This document shows positions 38,566 to 48,874 of a stretch of DNA of 58,015 bases, piece by piece (position 1 is the first letter of the stretch; the number at the start of each line of letters is the position of its first letter). The position numbers were made by a program, and so were the translations under genes. The notes beneath the pieces were generated by a model. It saw nothing but the letters and a program-made list of their open reading frames with translations, made no database searches and was not told the origin of the DNA. This DNA comes from Pseudomonadota bacterium (GTDB lineage Bacteria > Myxococcota_A > Polyangia > Polyangiales > JAFGIB01), in NCBI GenBank assembly GCA_017881185.1, contig JADGRE010000006.1, positions 1-58,015 on the forward strand, given 5' to 3'.

Positions 38566-39987
38566 ATGCAGGCGCTGGGCGTGTGGCCTGCGCTGCAAGC
38601 CAGCTGGCGCCTGCTGCGCGCGCGCCCGGTCGTCACGCTCGCGCTCGGTGCGGCCGTGGTGTTGTCGCTGATCTCGGTGTGCTGTGGCATCGGCCTCTTC
38701 ACCACGCCCTGGTTCATGTGCGAGCTGTTCGCGCTGCAGATTGCTCAGACCAATGGCGGTAGCAGCCCGCGCACGCTGGCGTGGGTGCCGGCGAGCCTGA
38801 TCTTGCTGGGCGCCGTGCTGCTGGTGAGCGCCGCCGCGGGCCTCACTTTGCTTGGCGCCACGCCTTCGCTCGTGATCTCCGCGACCCAGCCGCTCGGCTG
38901 GTCGCTGCTGGCGCGCAGCACGCCGTTCTATGCGCTCTTGTCGAGCGTGATCGCCGTGCTCTTCATCTTGCCGTTTCTGTTCTGCCCACTGATCTTGATC
39001 GAAGAAGGCGCGAGCTTCGATACCGCCTTGCTCGAGAGCGCCCGCCGGGTCGTGGCCGGCGGAACCCTGCAGCACGCGCGTTTGTCGCTGGCCGCGCATG
39101 GCTTGCAAGTAGCGCCAGCGCTGCTGGTCGCGCTCACCACCGCACTGGTCGATCCCAGCGCCGTGGCGGTCGCCACCTTGTGCGCAACGCCGCTCTTGTG
39201 TGCCACCGTGCCGCTCGGCCAGGGCATGATCGTCAGCGCGCACGTGCACGCACGCGCCGAGCAGCTGCCGCACGACGAGCCTGCGCACGACGCTGCGTTC
39301 AGCCGAGTCGCGCGCGTGATCCGCGTGGGCACTTTCAGCTGGACGCTGTTGATGGCGCTGCCGCTCGTGTCGCTGTTGCTGCTGGGCGGCTCACTCGCTC
39401 GCCCGTCGCGCCTGGCCGTAGGTCTCGCCCCCGAAGCTGCGGTCGTTGCGGAGCTGCAGGTGCGCGGCGCTCCTGCGCAGCGCGCGCTGCTGCCTGGCAC
39501 AGCGCTCGAGGTGGTCGCGAGCCCGCGCGCGGTGCGCGTGGTGGCGAGCGATGGCGGCGGTGTGGGCGAGCTGCCCCTGCGCAGGGCTGGCGCAGTCGAA
39601 TGGGTGCGGGTGGTGCGGGTGCGCGACGCGTATGCGATCGAGATTCACCAGCACGGCACACGTGCGGTCCTCGGCATGGTCGACCGTGCCGGTGTGCGTC
39701 TGGACGACGACCTGCGCGTGCGCTTGTTCGATCGCGTGCCGGTCTGGGGCCTGCTGCTCGTGCTGTCCGCGTTGCTGTTGACCGCGCTGCTCACGCTGCC
39801 CGCGCTCGATGGCCTCGCGCGCGTGCGCCTGCGCCACGCCTTGCCTGCGTCGCGGCGCCCGGCCGCGGACTTGCTCGCGCTCGACCTGCGGCGCTGTCTG
39901 CGCCACGCGTTGCTCTCCGCCGCGCTGCTCTTGCCGCTCTCCATCGCAGCCAGTGTGATCGCGGCACTGGCTGCATTTGCAGCCTAG
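38566..39987 (+). CDS. Integral membrane protein of unknown function
   Basis: A 473-residue membrane protein starting directly at the tatC stop (TGA then ATG), so it is probably in the tat operon. About five N-terminal hydrophobic helices include PVVTLALGAAVVLSLISVCC and FILPFLFCPLILIEEGASFD. These resemble the 'glycerophosphoryl diester phosphodiesterase membrane domain'/DUF-type helical bundle. A soluble beta-rich insert (about 285-380, LAPEAAVVAELQVRGAPAQR) is followed by two more helices. No enzymatic motif is visible. The coupling to tatC may be co-transcription only. Confidence 0.6.
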   Translation: MQALGVWPALQASWRLLRARPVVTLALGAAVVLSLISVCCGIGLFTTPWFMCELFALQIAQTNGGSSPRTLAWVPASLILLGAVLLVSAAAGLTLLGATPSLVISATQPLGWSLLARSTPFYALLSSVIAVLFILPFLFCPLILIEEGASFDTALLESARRVVAGGTLQHARLSLAAHGLQVAPALLVALTTALVDPSAVAVATLCATPLLCATVPLGQGMIVSAHVHARAEQLPHDEPAHDAAFSRVARVIRVGTFSWTLLMALPLVSLLLLGGSLARPSRLAVGLAPEAAVVAELQVRGAPAQRALLPGTALEVVASPRAVRVVASDGGGVGELPLRRAGAVEWVRVVRVRDAYAIEIHQHGTRAVLGMVDRAGVRLDDDLRVRLFDRVPVWGLLLVLSALLLTALLTLPALDGLARVRLRHALPASRRPAADLLALDLRRCLRHALLSAALLLPLSIAASVIAALAAFAA

Positions 39988-40011
39988 CGTGCGTGCTACT
40001 CTCGGTGCGCG

Positions 40012-40281
40012 ATGCCGAACGACTCCGCGACATCTGCTGCCGTCTCGAGCGACGAGCGCCTGCAAGCGGCCGAGCGCGCGTACGCTGCTGGCGACTTCGC
40101 GGCGGTGCGTGTGCTCACCGCGAAGTTGCTCGCTGCGTCAGCGTCCGAAGCGGCTCCTGCAGGTGATGTCGAGCGGGCCCGCGCACTGCGCGCTCGCGTC
40201 GCGGTCGATCCGGTCGCGCTCGGCGTGCTCGCGTTCGCGTTCGGGCTCTTGTGTGTCATCGTTTATGCGTATGCGCGTTGA
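40012..40281 (+). CDS. Small tail-anchored protein with TPR-like start
   Basis: An 89-residue protein. ERLQAAERAYAAGDFAAVRVL resembles one TPR-like helical hairpin. The C-terminal 22 residues (ALGVLAFAFGLLCVIVYAYA) form a single membrane helix, so it is likely tail-anchored. The function is unknown. The end of the gene overlaps the start of the next lipoprotein by 17 bases. A stretch of 46 bp at this end recurs (40 of 46 identical) before the third gene of the cluster. Confidence 0.58.
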   Translation: MPNDSATSAAVSSDERLQAAERAYAAGDFAAVRVLTAKLLAASASEAAPAGDVERARALRARVAVDPVALGVLAFAFGLLCVIVYAYAR

Positions 40282-40793
40282 AGCACGCCTGCTCTGGCTG
40301 CTGGGCCTCGCGGCCGTCGCCGTCGCCTGCAAGAGCGACAACGCTCCACCCGCGCATGCGTGTCTGGCGACGCTCGCGCCCGACTGCGTGCCGCTCTACG
40401 ACCCCACCTTCGACAATCTTTACAAGAACGTCCTGGGCACCAGCTGTGGCGCCTCCACCACGGGCAGCTCGTGTCACTCGGAACGCGGCGCGATGGCTGG
40501 CCTCGTCATGCAGACGGCGAACGAGGCGTACGACCACTTGCTCGGCAAGAGCGACGGTCGCAAGCGCGTCATCGCGGGCAATCCAGAATGCAGTCTGCTC
40601 ATGGAGCGCTTGGCTTCCGACGACCCACGCTTCCGCATGCCGCCCGGTCAGATGCAGCTGGGCGCGATGGAGCGCTGCGCGTTCCAGCTGTGGATCTCCG
40701 AAGGCGCCAAGCGCTGAGCACGTGGGATTGCGCTGTTCGGCGTTCTGGCGTTCGCGTTTGGACGCTTGTGTGTCATCGTTAACGGGTATGCGC
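40231..40793. repeat. 46-bp dispersed direct repeat (40231-40276 and 40748-40793)
   Basis: The two copies are identical at 40 of 46 positions and both end in an ATG that starts a lipoprotein gene (40271 and 40788). The first copy is coding for the membrane helix of the small protein; the second lies in a 70-bp gap and no longer codes. This suggests an old duplication that supplied the second lipoprotein with its leader. Confidence 0.7.
40265..40717 (+). CDS. Small lipoprotein with a cytochrome-like CH motif
   Basis: A 150-residue lipoprotein (148 from the second Met at 40271, which aligns with the next gene's start). The signal LLWLLGLAAVAVAC has a lipobox (VAVAC). The body, DPTFDNLYKNVLGTSCGAS then SSCHSERGAMAGLVMQTANE and PECSLLMERLASDDPRFRMP, resembles the cytochrome-like domains of planctomycete and myxobacterial surface proteins. 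However, the heme site is C-x9-CH rather than CxxCH, so heme binding is doubtful. The start overlaps the previous gene. Confidence 0.68.
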   Translation: MRMRVEARLLWLLGLAAVAVACKSDNAPPAHACLATLAPDCVPLYDPTFDNLYKNVLGTSCGASTTGSSCHSERGAMAGLVMQTANEAYDHLLGKSDGRKRVIAGNPECSLLMERLASDDPRFRMPPGQMQLGAMERCAFQLWISEGAKR

Positions 40794-41405
40794 TTGCTGC
40801 ATGGCCCCACCGCGTTCACGGCGTTTCCTGTCATCACCCTCATCACGCTCATCACAGGGCTCTGTACGAGCGCCTGCGCGGGTGCAGGTGTGCGCCCCAA
40901 GACCGCCCACGATCTGTCGCCCAGCTCGCTGTATCCGCTCGGCGCGGGCTACGCCTGGTCGTACGACGTGGACACCGGCGACGCGCAGCCCACGCTCGCC
41001 GTGGCGCGCGTGGTCGAGCTACAGAACGGCAACGCCACCGTCGCTACCGGCGCAGACAGCGTGCTGCGCTACAGCGTGCGCAGCGACGGCATCGCCCGCG
41101 CCGACGACAGCGGCTACCTGCTCAAGGCGCCGATCGGGCCCGGTGCGAGCTGGACCTCAGGGCAGGGTGCCTCCGCGCAGGTCACGCAGCTCCACGTCAC
41201 GCTCGATACCCCAGCAGGCAAGCTGACCGACTGCGTCGTGGTCGACGAGCACAACGCTGGCTCGGGCCAGCACATCACCACCACCTACTGTCCGGGCGTG
41301 GGTCCGGCGCAGGTCATCTCCGAGATGGAAGTGCGCGGCCAGACCCTGCGCGTAGTGGCTCGGCTGCGCGGCTACACGGTCGACACTACCAGCGCTGCCC
41401 AGTGA
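40788..41405 (+). CDS. Lipoprotein of unknown function
   Basis: A 205-residue lipoprotein. The signal VITLITLITGLCTSAC has a lipobox (TSAC). The mature part is beta-rich: DLSPSSLYPLGAGYAWSYDV, APIGPGASWTSGQGASAQ, DCVVVDEHNAGSGQHITTTY, VRGQTLRVVARLRGYTV. This pattern resembles the small secreted DUF-type proteins with repeated beta strands seen near cytochrome-like lipoproteins. The ORF track merges it with an upstream frame; the ATG at 40788 follows AACGGG. It is probably part of a three-gene envelope cluster with the two genes before it. Confidence 0.68.
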   Translation: MRLLHGPTAFTAFPVITLITLITGLCTSACAGAGVRPKTAHDLSPSSLYPLGAGYAWSYDVDTGDAQPTLAVARVVELQNGNATVATGADSVLRYSVRSDGIARADDSGYLLKAPIGPGASWTSGQGASAQVTQLHVTLDTPAGKLTDCVVVDEHNAGSGQHITTTYCPGVGPAQVISEMEVRGQTLRVVARLRGYTVDTTSAAQ

Positions 41406-41590
41406 GGGGCAGCGCCGCGCCGTGCGCAAGCTCGCAACTGTCGGCCGCACGGCCGGGAATTCGGTGGCGTTTCAAGTACATCCATGTGCGAAAATTGCGA
41501 TCAGCATGGTGCTTTTCGGCTTGCCGCAAGAGGTCCTGGTCCGCATGATTTTAGAGTAGAGGCTGCTGCTTAGCGCCTGGCTGAAATCCC

Positions 41591-43159
41591 ATGACGCAGT
41601 CCATCCCGCCCGACGCGAGCAACTACCTGCTCTTCTCGGACGTGCACTTGGGCGCGGACTTGGTGCAGCACACGCGGCCCTGGACGGCCTCGCGCCTGAG
41701 CGAAGCGCACCGCATCGACCACGACCTGGGCGCGATGCTCGATCACTACCGCGAGCAGGCGGATCCCGAGCGACCGTGGCGCCTCGTCATCGCCGGTGAC
41801 TTCATCGACTTGGTTGGCATGTCGATCTCGGCCGGCGACAACGCAGCGTTGCAGTCTCCGCTCAGCGACGACGAGGTCGAGCACGGCCTCGGCTCGGCCG
41901 AGGATCGCGCGGCGTTCAAGATGCGCTCGGTCGCTACGCGTCACGACAAGCTGTTCCGCAAGCTCGCGCACTTCGTGAAGGCGGGCCACTCGCTCGTGTT
42001 CGTGCGCGGCAACCACGACGTGGAGCTGTATTGGGAGTCTTCGCAGCGCGCGTTCCTCGAGGCGCTGAGCGAGCGCGCCGATCTGCCGGGCGAGGCCGGG
42101 GCGGCGAGCCTCGATCGCAAGCTCTTCGAATCACGCATCGAGTTTCGTCACTGGTTCTACTACGTGCGCGGTTTCCTGTACGTGGAGCACGGCCACCAGT
42201 ACGACGCCACCTGCGCGTACCACCACTGGCTCGCACCGCGCGATCCGCGCGATCCGCAGCGTATCCACTACTCGTTCTCCGACATTCTGGTGCGCTACGT
42301 GGTGCGACCCACGCGCGAGCTCTCGACCGACGGCCACGAGAACAACTCCATCTTCGATTACTTCCGCCTGGGCTTCTCCATGGGCGTGCGTGGCTGCGCC
42401 ATGCTCGGCTACCGCTTCTTCAGTGCGGTGGGCCGCATGGTCGGCACCTGGCGCAACCACGTCACCGAGCACACGGCCCACATTCGTGCGGAGCAAGAGC
42501 ACCGCATGCAACAGATCGCCGCACGCTTCCGGCTCAACATCGACAGCCTGCGTGCGCTCTCCAAGCTCTGGGCCACGCCGGTCACCGGCAGGCTCTTCTC
42601 CATCTTCCGCACGGTGTTCCTGGATGGGCTCGCCGCTGCGATCGTCTCGGGCGTGCTCATCACGGTGCTGAGCGCACTGCATGTGCTGCCGCTGGCGTGG
42701 GTGCCGCTGGTCATGGGCTCGGTGATGCTCGCTTTCTTCGTGTACATGAAGAGCTGTCGCGTGCTCGAGCCGGTGGCTGCGCTGCGCCGCGGTGCCGACA
42801 AGCTCGCCGAGCTGATGCCCGCGCGCTACGTGGTCATGGGCCACACCCACAAGCCGGTCATGGAACCGCTCAGCGGGCGCAACAGCACCTACGTCAACCT
42901 GGGCAACTGGACCGCCGACCTCTGCGACGACCACGCGCCCCCGGCGCCCTGCACGCACCTGGTGATTCGCCACGGGCTCGACGGCAAGCCTGTGGCGTCG
43001 CTGTGCACCTGGGACATGGCGCTGGGCGCACGCGTGCTCACGACCGACGCCACCAGCCCCAACCCACTGGCAGTAGCGGCCCGCGAGCGCGCCCATCGCG
43101 CCAGCGTTCCGTCGCCGATGGCGGCAGGTTCCGCCGTGGTTTTGCCGCCCTCGGTTTGA
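41591..43159 (+). CDS. Membrane-associated calcineurin-like metallophosphoesterase
   Basis: A 522-residue protein. The five metallophosphoesterase motifs are present in order: LLFSDVHLGADL, VIAGDFIDLVG, VFVRGNHDVELY, VEHGHQYD, VMGHTHKPVME. The N-terminal half is catalytic. About residues 330-380 hold two hydrophobic helices (GLAAAIVSGVLITVLSALHV, and WVPLVMGSVMLAFFVYMKS), so the enzyme is bound to the membrane, and the GHTH motif lies after them. Candidate substrates are UDP-diacylglucosamine-like lipids, nucleotides or proteins; none is indicated. Its gene lies 232 bp before gyrB on the same strand. Confidence 0.86.
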   Translation: MTQSIPPDASNYLLFSDVHLGADLVQHTRPWTASRLSEAHRIDHDLGAMLDHYREQADPERPWRLVIAGDFIDLVGMSISAGDNAALQSPLSDDEVEHGLGSAEDRAAFKMRSVATRHDKLFRKLAHFVKAGHSLVFVRGNHDVELYWESSQRAFLEALSERADLPGEAGAASLDRKLFESRIEFRHWFYYVRGFLYVEHGHQYDATCAYHHWLAPRDPRDPQRIHYSFSDILVRYVVRPTRELSTDGHENNSIFDYFRLGFSMGVRGCAMLGYRFFSAVGRMVGTWRNHVTEHTAHIRAEQEHRMQQIAARFRLNIDSLRALSKLWATPVTGRLFSIFRTVFLDGLAAAIVSGVLITVLSALHVLPLAWVPLVMGSVMLAFFVYMKSCRVLEPVAALRRGADKLAELMPARYVVMGHTHKPVMEPLSGRNSTYVNLGNWTADLCDDHAPPAPCTHLVIRHGLDGKPVASLCTWDMALGARVLTTDATSPNPLAVAARERAHRASVPSPMAAGSAVVLPPSV

Positions 43160-43228
43160 GTGGCGCGACGGCTCCCGACACGTCGCAAATTCGCCTGGAT
43201 TTCCAGGGGGATCAGACGCATTTGAGGG

Positions 43229-43257
43229 TTGCTTGTTTGGGTGCGAAAAGGTACGCT
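43229..43257 (+). promoter_or_regulatory. Candidate promoter of gyrB
   Basis: TTGCTT (43229-43234), 17 bases, then TACGCT (43252-43257), about 135 bp before the gyrB ATG. Neither box is ideal. The rest of the 232-bp gap shows no other clear signal. Confidence 0.3.
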
Positions 43258-43355
43258 CCCGCGCACGCAACACAGGCTCCGATTTGGGGCCGAAAACTTG
43301 GGTGGCATGCAGACCGGCATCGGCCAGTCGCACCATCAAACGACAACCGGGTTAG

Positions 43356-45872
<2,517 letters not shown>

Positions 45873-46025
45873 GCGCGCAGTACTGCGATCCCACGCTCAG
45901 GACACATAGCTGAGCACTCACCGCGACTCGTACGGTGGGAACGAGGGTGTCGGCGACGACGCGGATCAAGAATCGGCGCCGACGGCATGGAAGCGTTGGG
46001 TGCGAGGCGGCTGTCTCACCCGGTG

Positions 46026-46046
46026 TCCGCCGCCATCGGCGGCGGA
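46026..46046. terminator. Hairpin between convergent gyrB and mpl
   Basis: TCCGCCGCC-atc-GGCGGCGGA is a perfect 9-bp stem. It lies 153 bp after the gyrB stop and 36 bp past the mpl stop, so it is well placed to end transcription of both. No T-run follows, so termination would rely on the stem or on Rho. Confidence 0.5.
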
Positions 46047-46081
46047 TGACGGAGCGCCGATCGTGGGGCGCGCTGCCGTGC

Positions 46082-47536
46082 TCAGTCGCCTGCATGTGGC
46101 GCTCGAGCGCGCGCGCTGTCGGCGCGGGTCGAAAGCGCGCACAGCAGGCGATCGTGAATCTGCGCGAACGCGCCGTTCGACATGGCTACGACCGTGTCGC
46201 CAGGCCGCGCCAGCGCCACGATGCGTGTGATCACCGCGTCGATGTCGGGGGGTGCCTCGGCGTGTCGGCCGGCCTCCTGCAGTTGCGCGATCAGCGCGCG
46301 CAGGTCGAGACGCTCGGCTTCGGGAATGTCGGTGCGCCCGACCGGTGCGAGCAGCGTGACATCGGCCGGCATGAAGGCCTGCGCGTAGCTGGCCTGGTGC
46401 ACGCGTCGCGATGCGGTCGCGCTGCGCGGCTCGAACACGGCGAAGAGATGACCCTCGGGGTGGCGGATGCGCAAGCCCCGCAAGGTCTCGAGCACGGCCG
46501 TGGGGTGGTGCGCGAAGTCGTCGTAGACACGCACGCCGGCGGCGATGCCGCGCAGCTCTTGGCGGCGCTTGACGCCGGCGAAGCCGACCAGCGCGCGCGC
46601 CAGCGTGGGCATCGGCACGGCGGCCGCCTCGGCACACAGCGCCAGCGCGGCCACGGCGTTCTTCAAGTTGTGCGTGCCGGACAGCGGCGTCATCAACCGG
46701 CCACACGAGCTGCCGCCGATGAACAGGTCGAAGGGCAGGCGCTCGCCGCTGCCTTGCACCGGCGCAGCGAGCCAGGTCGGAGTGACGTCGCCAGTGTCTT
46801 CGCCGTCGAGCGCGTAATACACCACGCGACAGCGCGCGTGCTTGGCGACCGCGCGCACTTCGGCGTCTGCAGCATTGGCGACGAGCAAGCCATGCTCGGG
46901 AATGCGCTGCACGAAGCCGCTGAACGCCTGCCGATAGCTGTCCATCGTGGGGTAGATGTCGGCGTGGTCGTGCTCGATCGCCTGCAGCACGGCGACCTCG
47001 GGCGCGTAGTGCCAGAACTTGGGTGTCTTCTCGAAGAACGCGCTGTCGTATTCGTCGCCTTCCACCACGAACGGCGCGCCCGGCTGGGCGAAGCGAAAGC
47101 TCTCGTCGAAGCCCAGCGGGATGCCGCCGATCAGGAACCCGGGCGCGAGCCCTGCTGCGTCGAGCAGGTGCGCGACCAATGCGGTGGTCGTGGTCTTGCC
47201 ATGAGTGCCTGCGACGACGAAGCTGCGGCGACCGCGCAAGCAGTGCTCGTGCAACGCCTTCGGGAACGAGGTGTAGGGGATGCCGCCGTCGATGGCGGCC
47301 CGGGCTTCGGGGTTGCTCGAGCGGCACACGTTGCCGACGACCACAAGATCCGGCCGCGGGGCCAGATGTGCTGGATCATAGCCTTGGCATTTTTCGATGC
47401 CCCAGCGATCGAGCGCTTCCCCCATGGGCGAGTAGAACGCGCTGTCGCTGCCCGTGACGCGATAGCCGGCCTTTTTCAGCAATCCGGCGAGCGATCCCAT
47501 GCCTGTGCCGCAGACCCCGATCAAGTGCGCGTGCAT
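46082..47536 (-). CDS. mpl: UDP-N-acetylmuramate:L-alanyl-gamma-D-glutamyl-meso-diaminopimelate ligase
   Basis: A 484-residue ligase of the Mur family that recycles cell-wall peptide by joining the tripeptide to UDP-MurNAc. The N-terminal Rossmann part reads HLIGVCGTGMGSLAGLLKKA. The ATP loop is VVAGTHGKTTTTALVAHLLD, and the central domain contains PFVVEGDEYDSAFFEKTPKF and EHDHADIYPTMDSY. The C-terminal domain reads RVYDDFAHHPTAVLETLRGL and AVFEPRSATASRRVHQASYA. The EGDEYDSAFF motif separates Mpl from MurC. The length fits. It is convergent with gyrB and stands alone. Confidence 0.93.
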   Translation of the reverse strand: MHAHLIGVCGTGMGSLAGLLKKAGYRVTGSDSAFYSPMGEALDRWGIEKCQGYDPAHLAPRPDLVVVGNVCRSSNPEARAAIDGGIPYTSFPKALHEHCLRGRRSFVVAGTHGKTTTTALVAHLLDAAGLAPGFLIGGIPLGFDESFRFAQPGAPFVVEGDEYDSAFFEKTPKFWHYAPEVAVLQAIEHDHADIYPTMDSYRQAFSGFVQRIPEHGLLVANAADAEVRAVAKHARCRVVYYALDGEDTGDVTPTWLAAPVQGSGERLPFDLFIGGSSCGRLMTPLSGTHNLKNAVAALALCAEAAAVPMPTLARALVGFAGVKRRQELRGIAAGVRVYDDFAHHPTAVLETLRGLRIRHPEGHLFAVFEPRSATASRRVHQASYAQAFMPADVTLLAPVGRTDIPEAERLDLRALIAQLQEAGRHAEAPPDIDAVITRIVALARPGDTVVAMSNGAFAQIHDRLLCALSTRADSARARAPHAGD

Positions 47537-47642
47537 CGAATGCCCTCTGCTCCCACGTCGTCTCGCATCACATGCTCTTACAGCGGGGCCGAGATTCGCG
47601 CCAGATTCGCGGCGTTACCGGGGCTGCGGCAAGGCCTACACG

Positions 47643-47670
47643 TTGACACCGGGTTCTCGGGACCCATACT
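47643..47670 (+). promoter_or_regulatory. Predicted strong promoter of the 47-residue gene
   Basis: TTGACA (47643-47648), 16 bases, then CATACT (47665-47670), 19 bp before the ATG at 47689. The -35 is perfect, and the layout closely resembles that of the tRNA-Met promoter. With so short a gap to the start, the leader would be very short. Confidence 0.65.
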
Positions 47671-47688
47671 CATCAGACAGGCTTTTCA

Positions 47689-47832
47689 ATGCCCAACGAC
47701 GAACGACCCGCGAAGCCGCTCACCGACCGCATCAAAGAGCGGTTGCGCGACTTGGCCGACGAGGTCTCCGCGGTGTTGGAGGGGCTGCTGAACCCGGTTC
47801 CGGCGCCCGTGCCTGTTCGCGTCCGCCGCTGA
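47689..47832 (+). CDS. Small 47-residue protein with its own promoter (not in ORF track)
   Basis: The frame MPNDERPAKPLTDRIKERLR continues through one amphipathic, charged helix (DLADEVSAVLEGLLN) to a Pro/Val/Arg tail (PVPAPVPVRVRR). It is below the ORF-track length limit. Evidence for expression is a good promoter placed right before it; no classic ribosome site is visible in the short leader (gcttttca before the ATG), so it may be read leaderless-like. No family was recognised. It faces the DUF1844 gene, which is convergent. Confidence 0.5.
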   Translation: MPNDERPAKPLTDRIKERLRDLADEVSAVLEGLLNPVPAPVPVRVRR

Positions 47833-47922
47833 GCACAGGGCGTGAACGCAGTGTGCAGTCGCTTGGCCCCGCGCTGCGCGCCCGGCGCGCCCCGCGCGCT
47901 CTGAGCGTGGCCTGCGGCCGGC

Positions 47923-48243
47923 CTACTGGTGGCCCGCATGCCGAGCAAAGCGCATGCGCAGGTCGAAGAGTACCTGATGTAGCAAGCGCTCTTCCTCACC
48001 CGTGAGGTTGCCGCGTGTCTTGTCTTCGAGCAGGGCGAGGATATCGATGGTCTGGCGCGCGAGCCCCAAGTCGACGCTGCTGGCGCTGCCGGCACTCTGG
48101 CCAACGCCCGCGGGCGGCTCGCCGAGGTGGATCAGTGCCGAGGCGTTGAGCGACAGCACGAAGATGTCGAAGCGCATCGGCTGAATGTCATCGGCCTCGA
48201 GCGCTTCGTCGGCGTCGCTTGGGGTGGCGTCTGATTCCTTCAT
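47923..48243 (-). CDS. DUF1844 family protein
   Basis: A 106-residue protein. FDIFVLSLNASALIHLGEPP, then VDLGLARQTIDILALLEDKTRGNLTGEEERLLHQVLFDLRMRF-like sequence, matches DUF1844 closely; this family of small soluble proteins occurs in deltaproteobacteria, planctomycetes and others and has no known function. An acidic N-terminus of about 20 residues precedes the domain. Its ATG overlaps the stop of a 52-residue gene (ATGA), so the two are translationally coupled and probably work together. Confidence 0.85.
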   Translation of the reverse strand: MKESDATPSDADEALEADDIQPMRFDIFVLSLNASALIHLGEPPAGVGQSAGSASSVDLGLARQTIDILALLEDKTRGNLTGEEERLLHQVLFDLRMRFARHAGHQ

Positions 48244-48398
48244 GATGTCGGGGTTTCGCTCGACTCGGGTTTCTGCACCTTGTCGCGCAGGTCAGGCAGC
48301 TTCTCAAGCAGCTCACGATACGCCTTTTTGTCGAGTCTGCCCTCTCGCAGCGCGCGGTCGATGACCCGTTTATCTAGAAGTAGTTCCTTGATGTGCAT
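48240..48398 (-). CDS. Small 52-residue protein coupled to DUF1844 (not in ORF track)
   Basis: The frame MHIKELLLDKRVIDRALREG, then RLDKKAYRELLEKLPDLRDK, then VQKPESSETPTS is preceded by an ideal ribosome site (GAGGAG, eight bases before the ATG). It ends by overlapping the DUF1844 start (ATGA). It is below the length cut-off of the ORF track. The product is highly charged and helical, so it could be a small protein-binding subunit. Coupling to a conserved gene argues strongly that it is real. Confidence 0.78.
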   Translation of the reverse strand: MHIKELLLDKRVIDRALREGRLDKKAYRELLEKLPDLRDKVQKPESSETPTS

Positions 48399-48515
48399 AA
48401 GGTTCGCTCCTCGGTCACGCAGTATCGAAAACTTGATGCGTCGCTGTCAAACCGGGGGCATGCGGGCCGGGCTCAGCGCTTGCGAGGCGCCAGAGAGACG
48501 AGATTCTTGGCGACC

Positions 48516-48706
48516 GGGGAGCTGGGGGACGGTGGGTCGTGCGGGGGACGATCCGCTTGCAAAGAGTGGCGGCCTCGGTAGCGAGCAAACGTATCCGTAC
48601 GCCACGCAAGCGGATCTCGTCTCGTCGCGCCAAGTGCGCGCCGCGCTTCAATGCGCACTTGGCACGCCGAGACGCCCCCGCCCGCCCCACCGTCCCCCAG
48701 CTCCCC
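48516..48706 (+). repeat. 191-bp structured element, copy A
   Basis: A perfect 21-bp inverted repeat bounds it (GGGGAGCTGGGGGACGGTGG... at 48516-48536, complement at 48686-48706). Inside are GCGGGGG/CCCCCGC (48541-48547, 48675-48681), the 11-bp helix GATCCGCTTGC/GCAAGCGGATC (48550-48560, 48606-48616), the helix GTGGCG/CGCCAC around a conserved loop, and GCCAAGTGCGC/GCGCACTTGGC (48629-48639, 48653-48663). Copy B at 48875-49065 has the same length and plan in the opposite orientation. It may be a structured RNA gene or a hairpin mobile element; I do not recognise a known family. Confidence 0.85.
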
Positions 48707-48874
48707 TTGCGTCGGAGTCGCTCTCCCGGGCTCGAGAGCGAGACTCCATCATGCAACCTCGTGTTGCGGTGACGTGTCCACTACACTTAACAGCGAGGCC
48801 GTTCGCTGGAGTGTTGGTGTCAGCTGACACGTGTTCGTCTGGCTGAGGGGCTTGCACGGGTGGCGCTGACATGA
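48707..48874. other. Hairpin-rich spacer between the two 191-bp elements
   Basis: 168 bp without a gene. It contains the near-perfect stem GGAGTCGCTCTC/GAGAGCGAGACTCC, a GCAAC-ctcgt-GTTGC hairpin, and the perfect 14-bp palindrome GTGTCAGCTGACAC (48817-48830). With the two elements, about 550 bp here are almost fully self-complementary. Confidence 0.6.
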
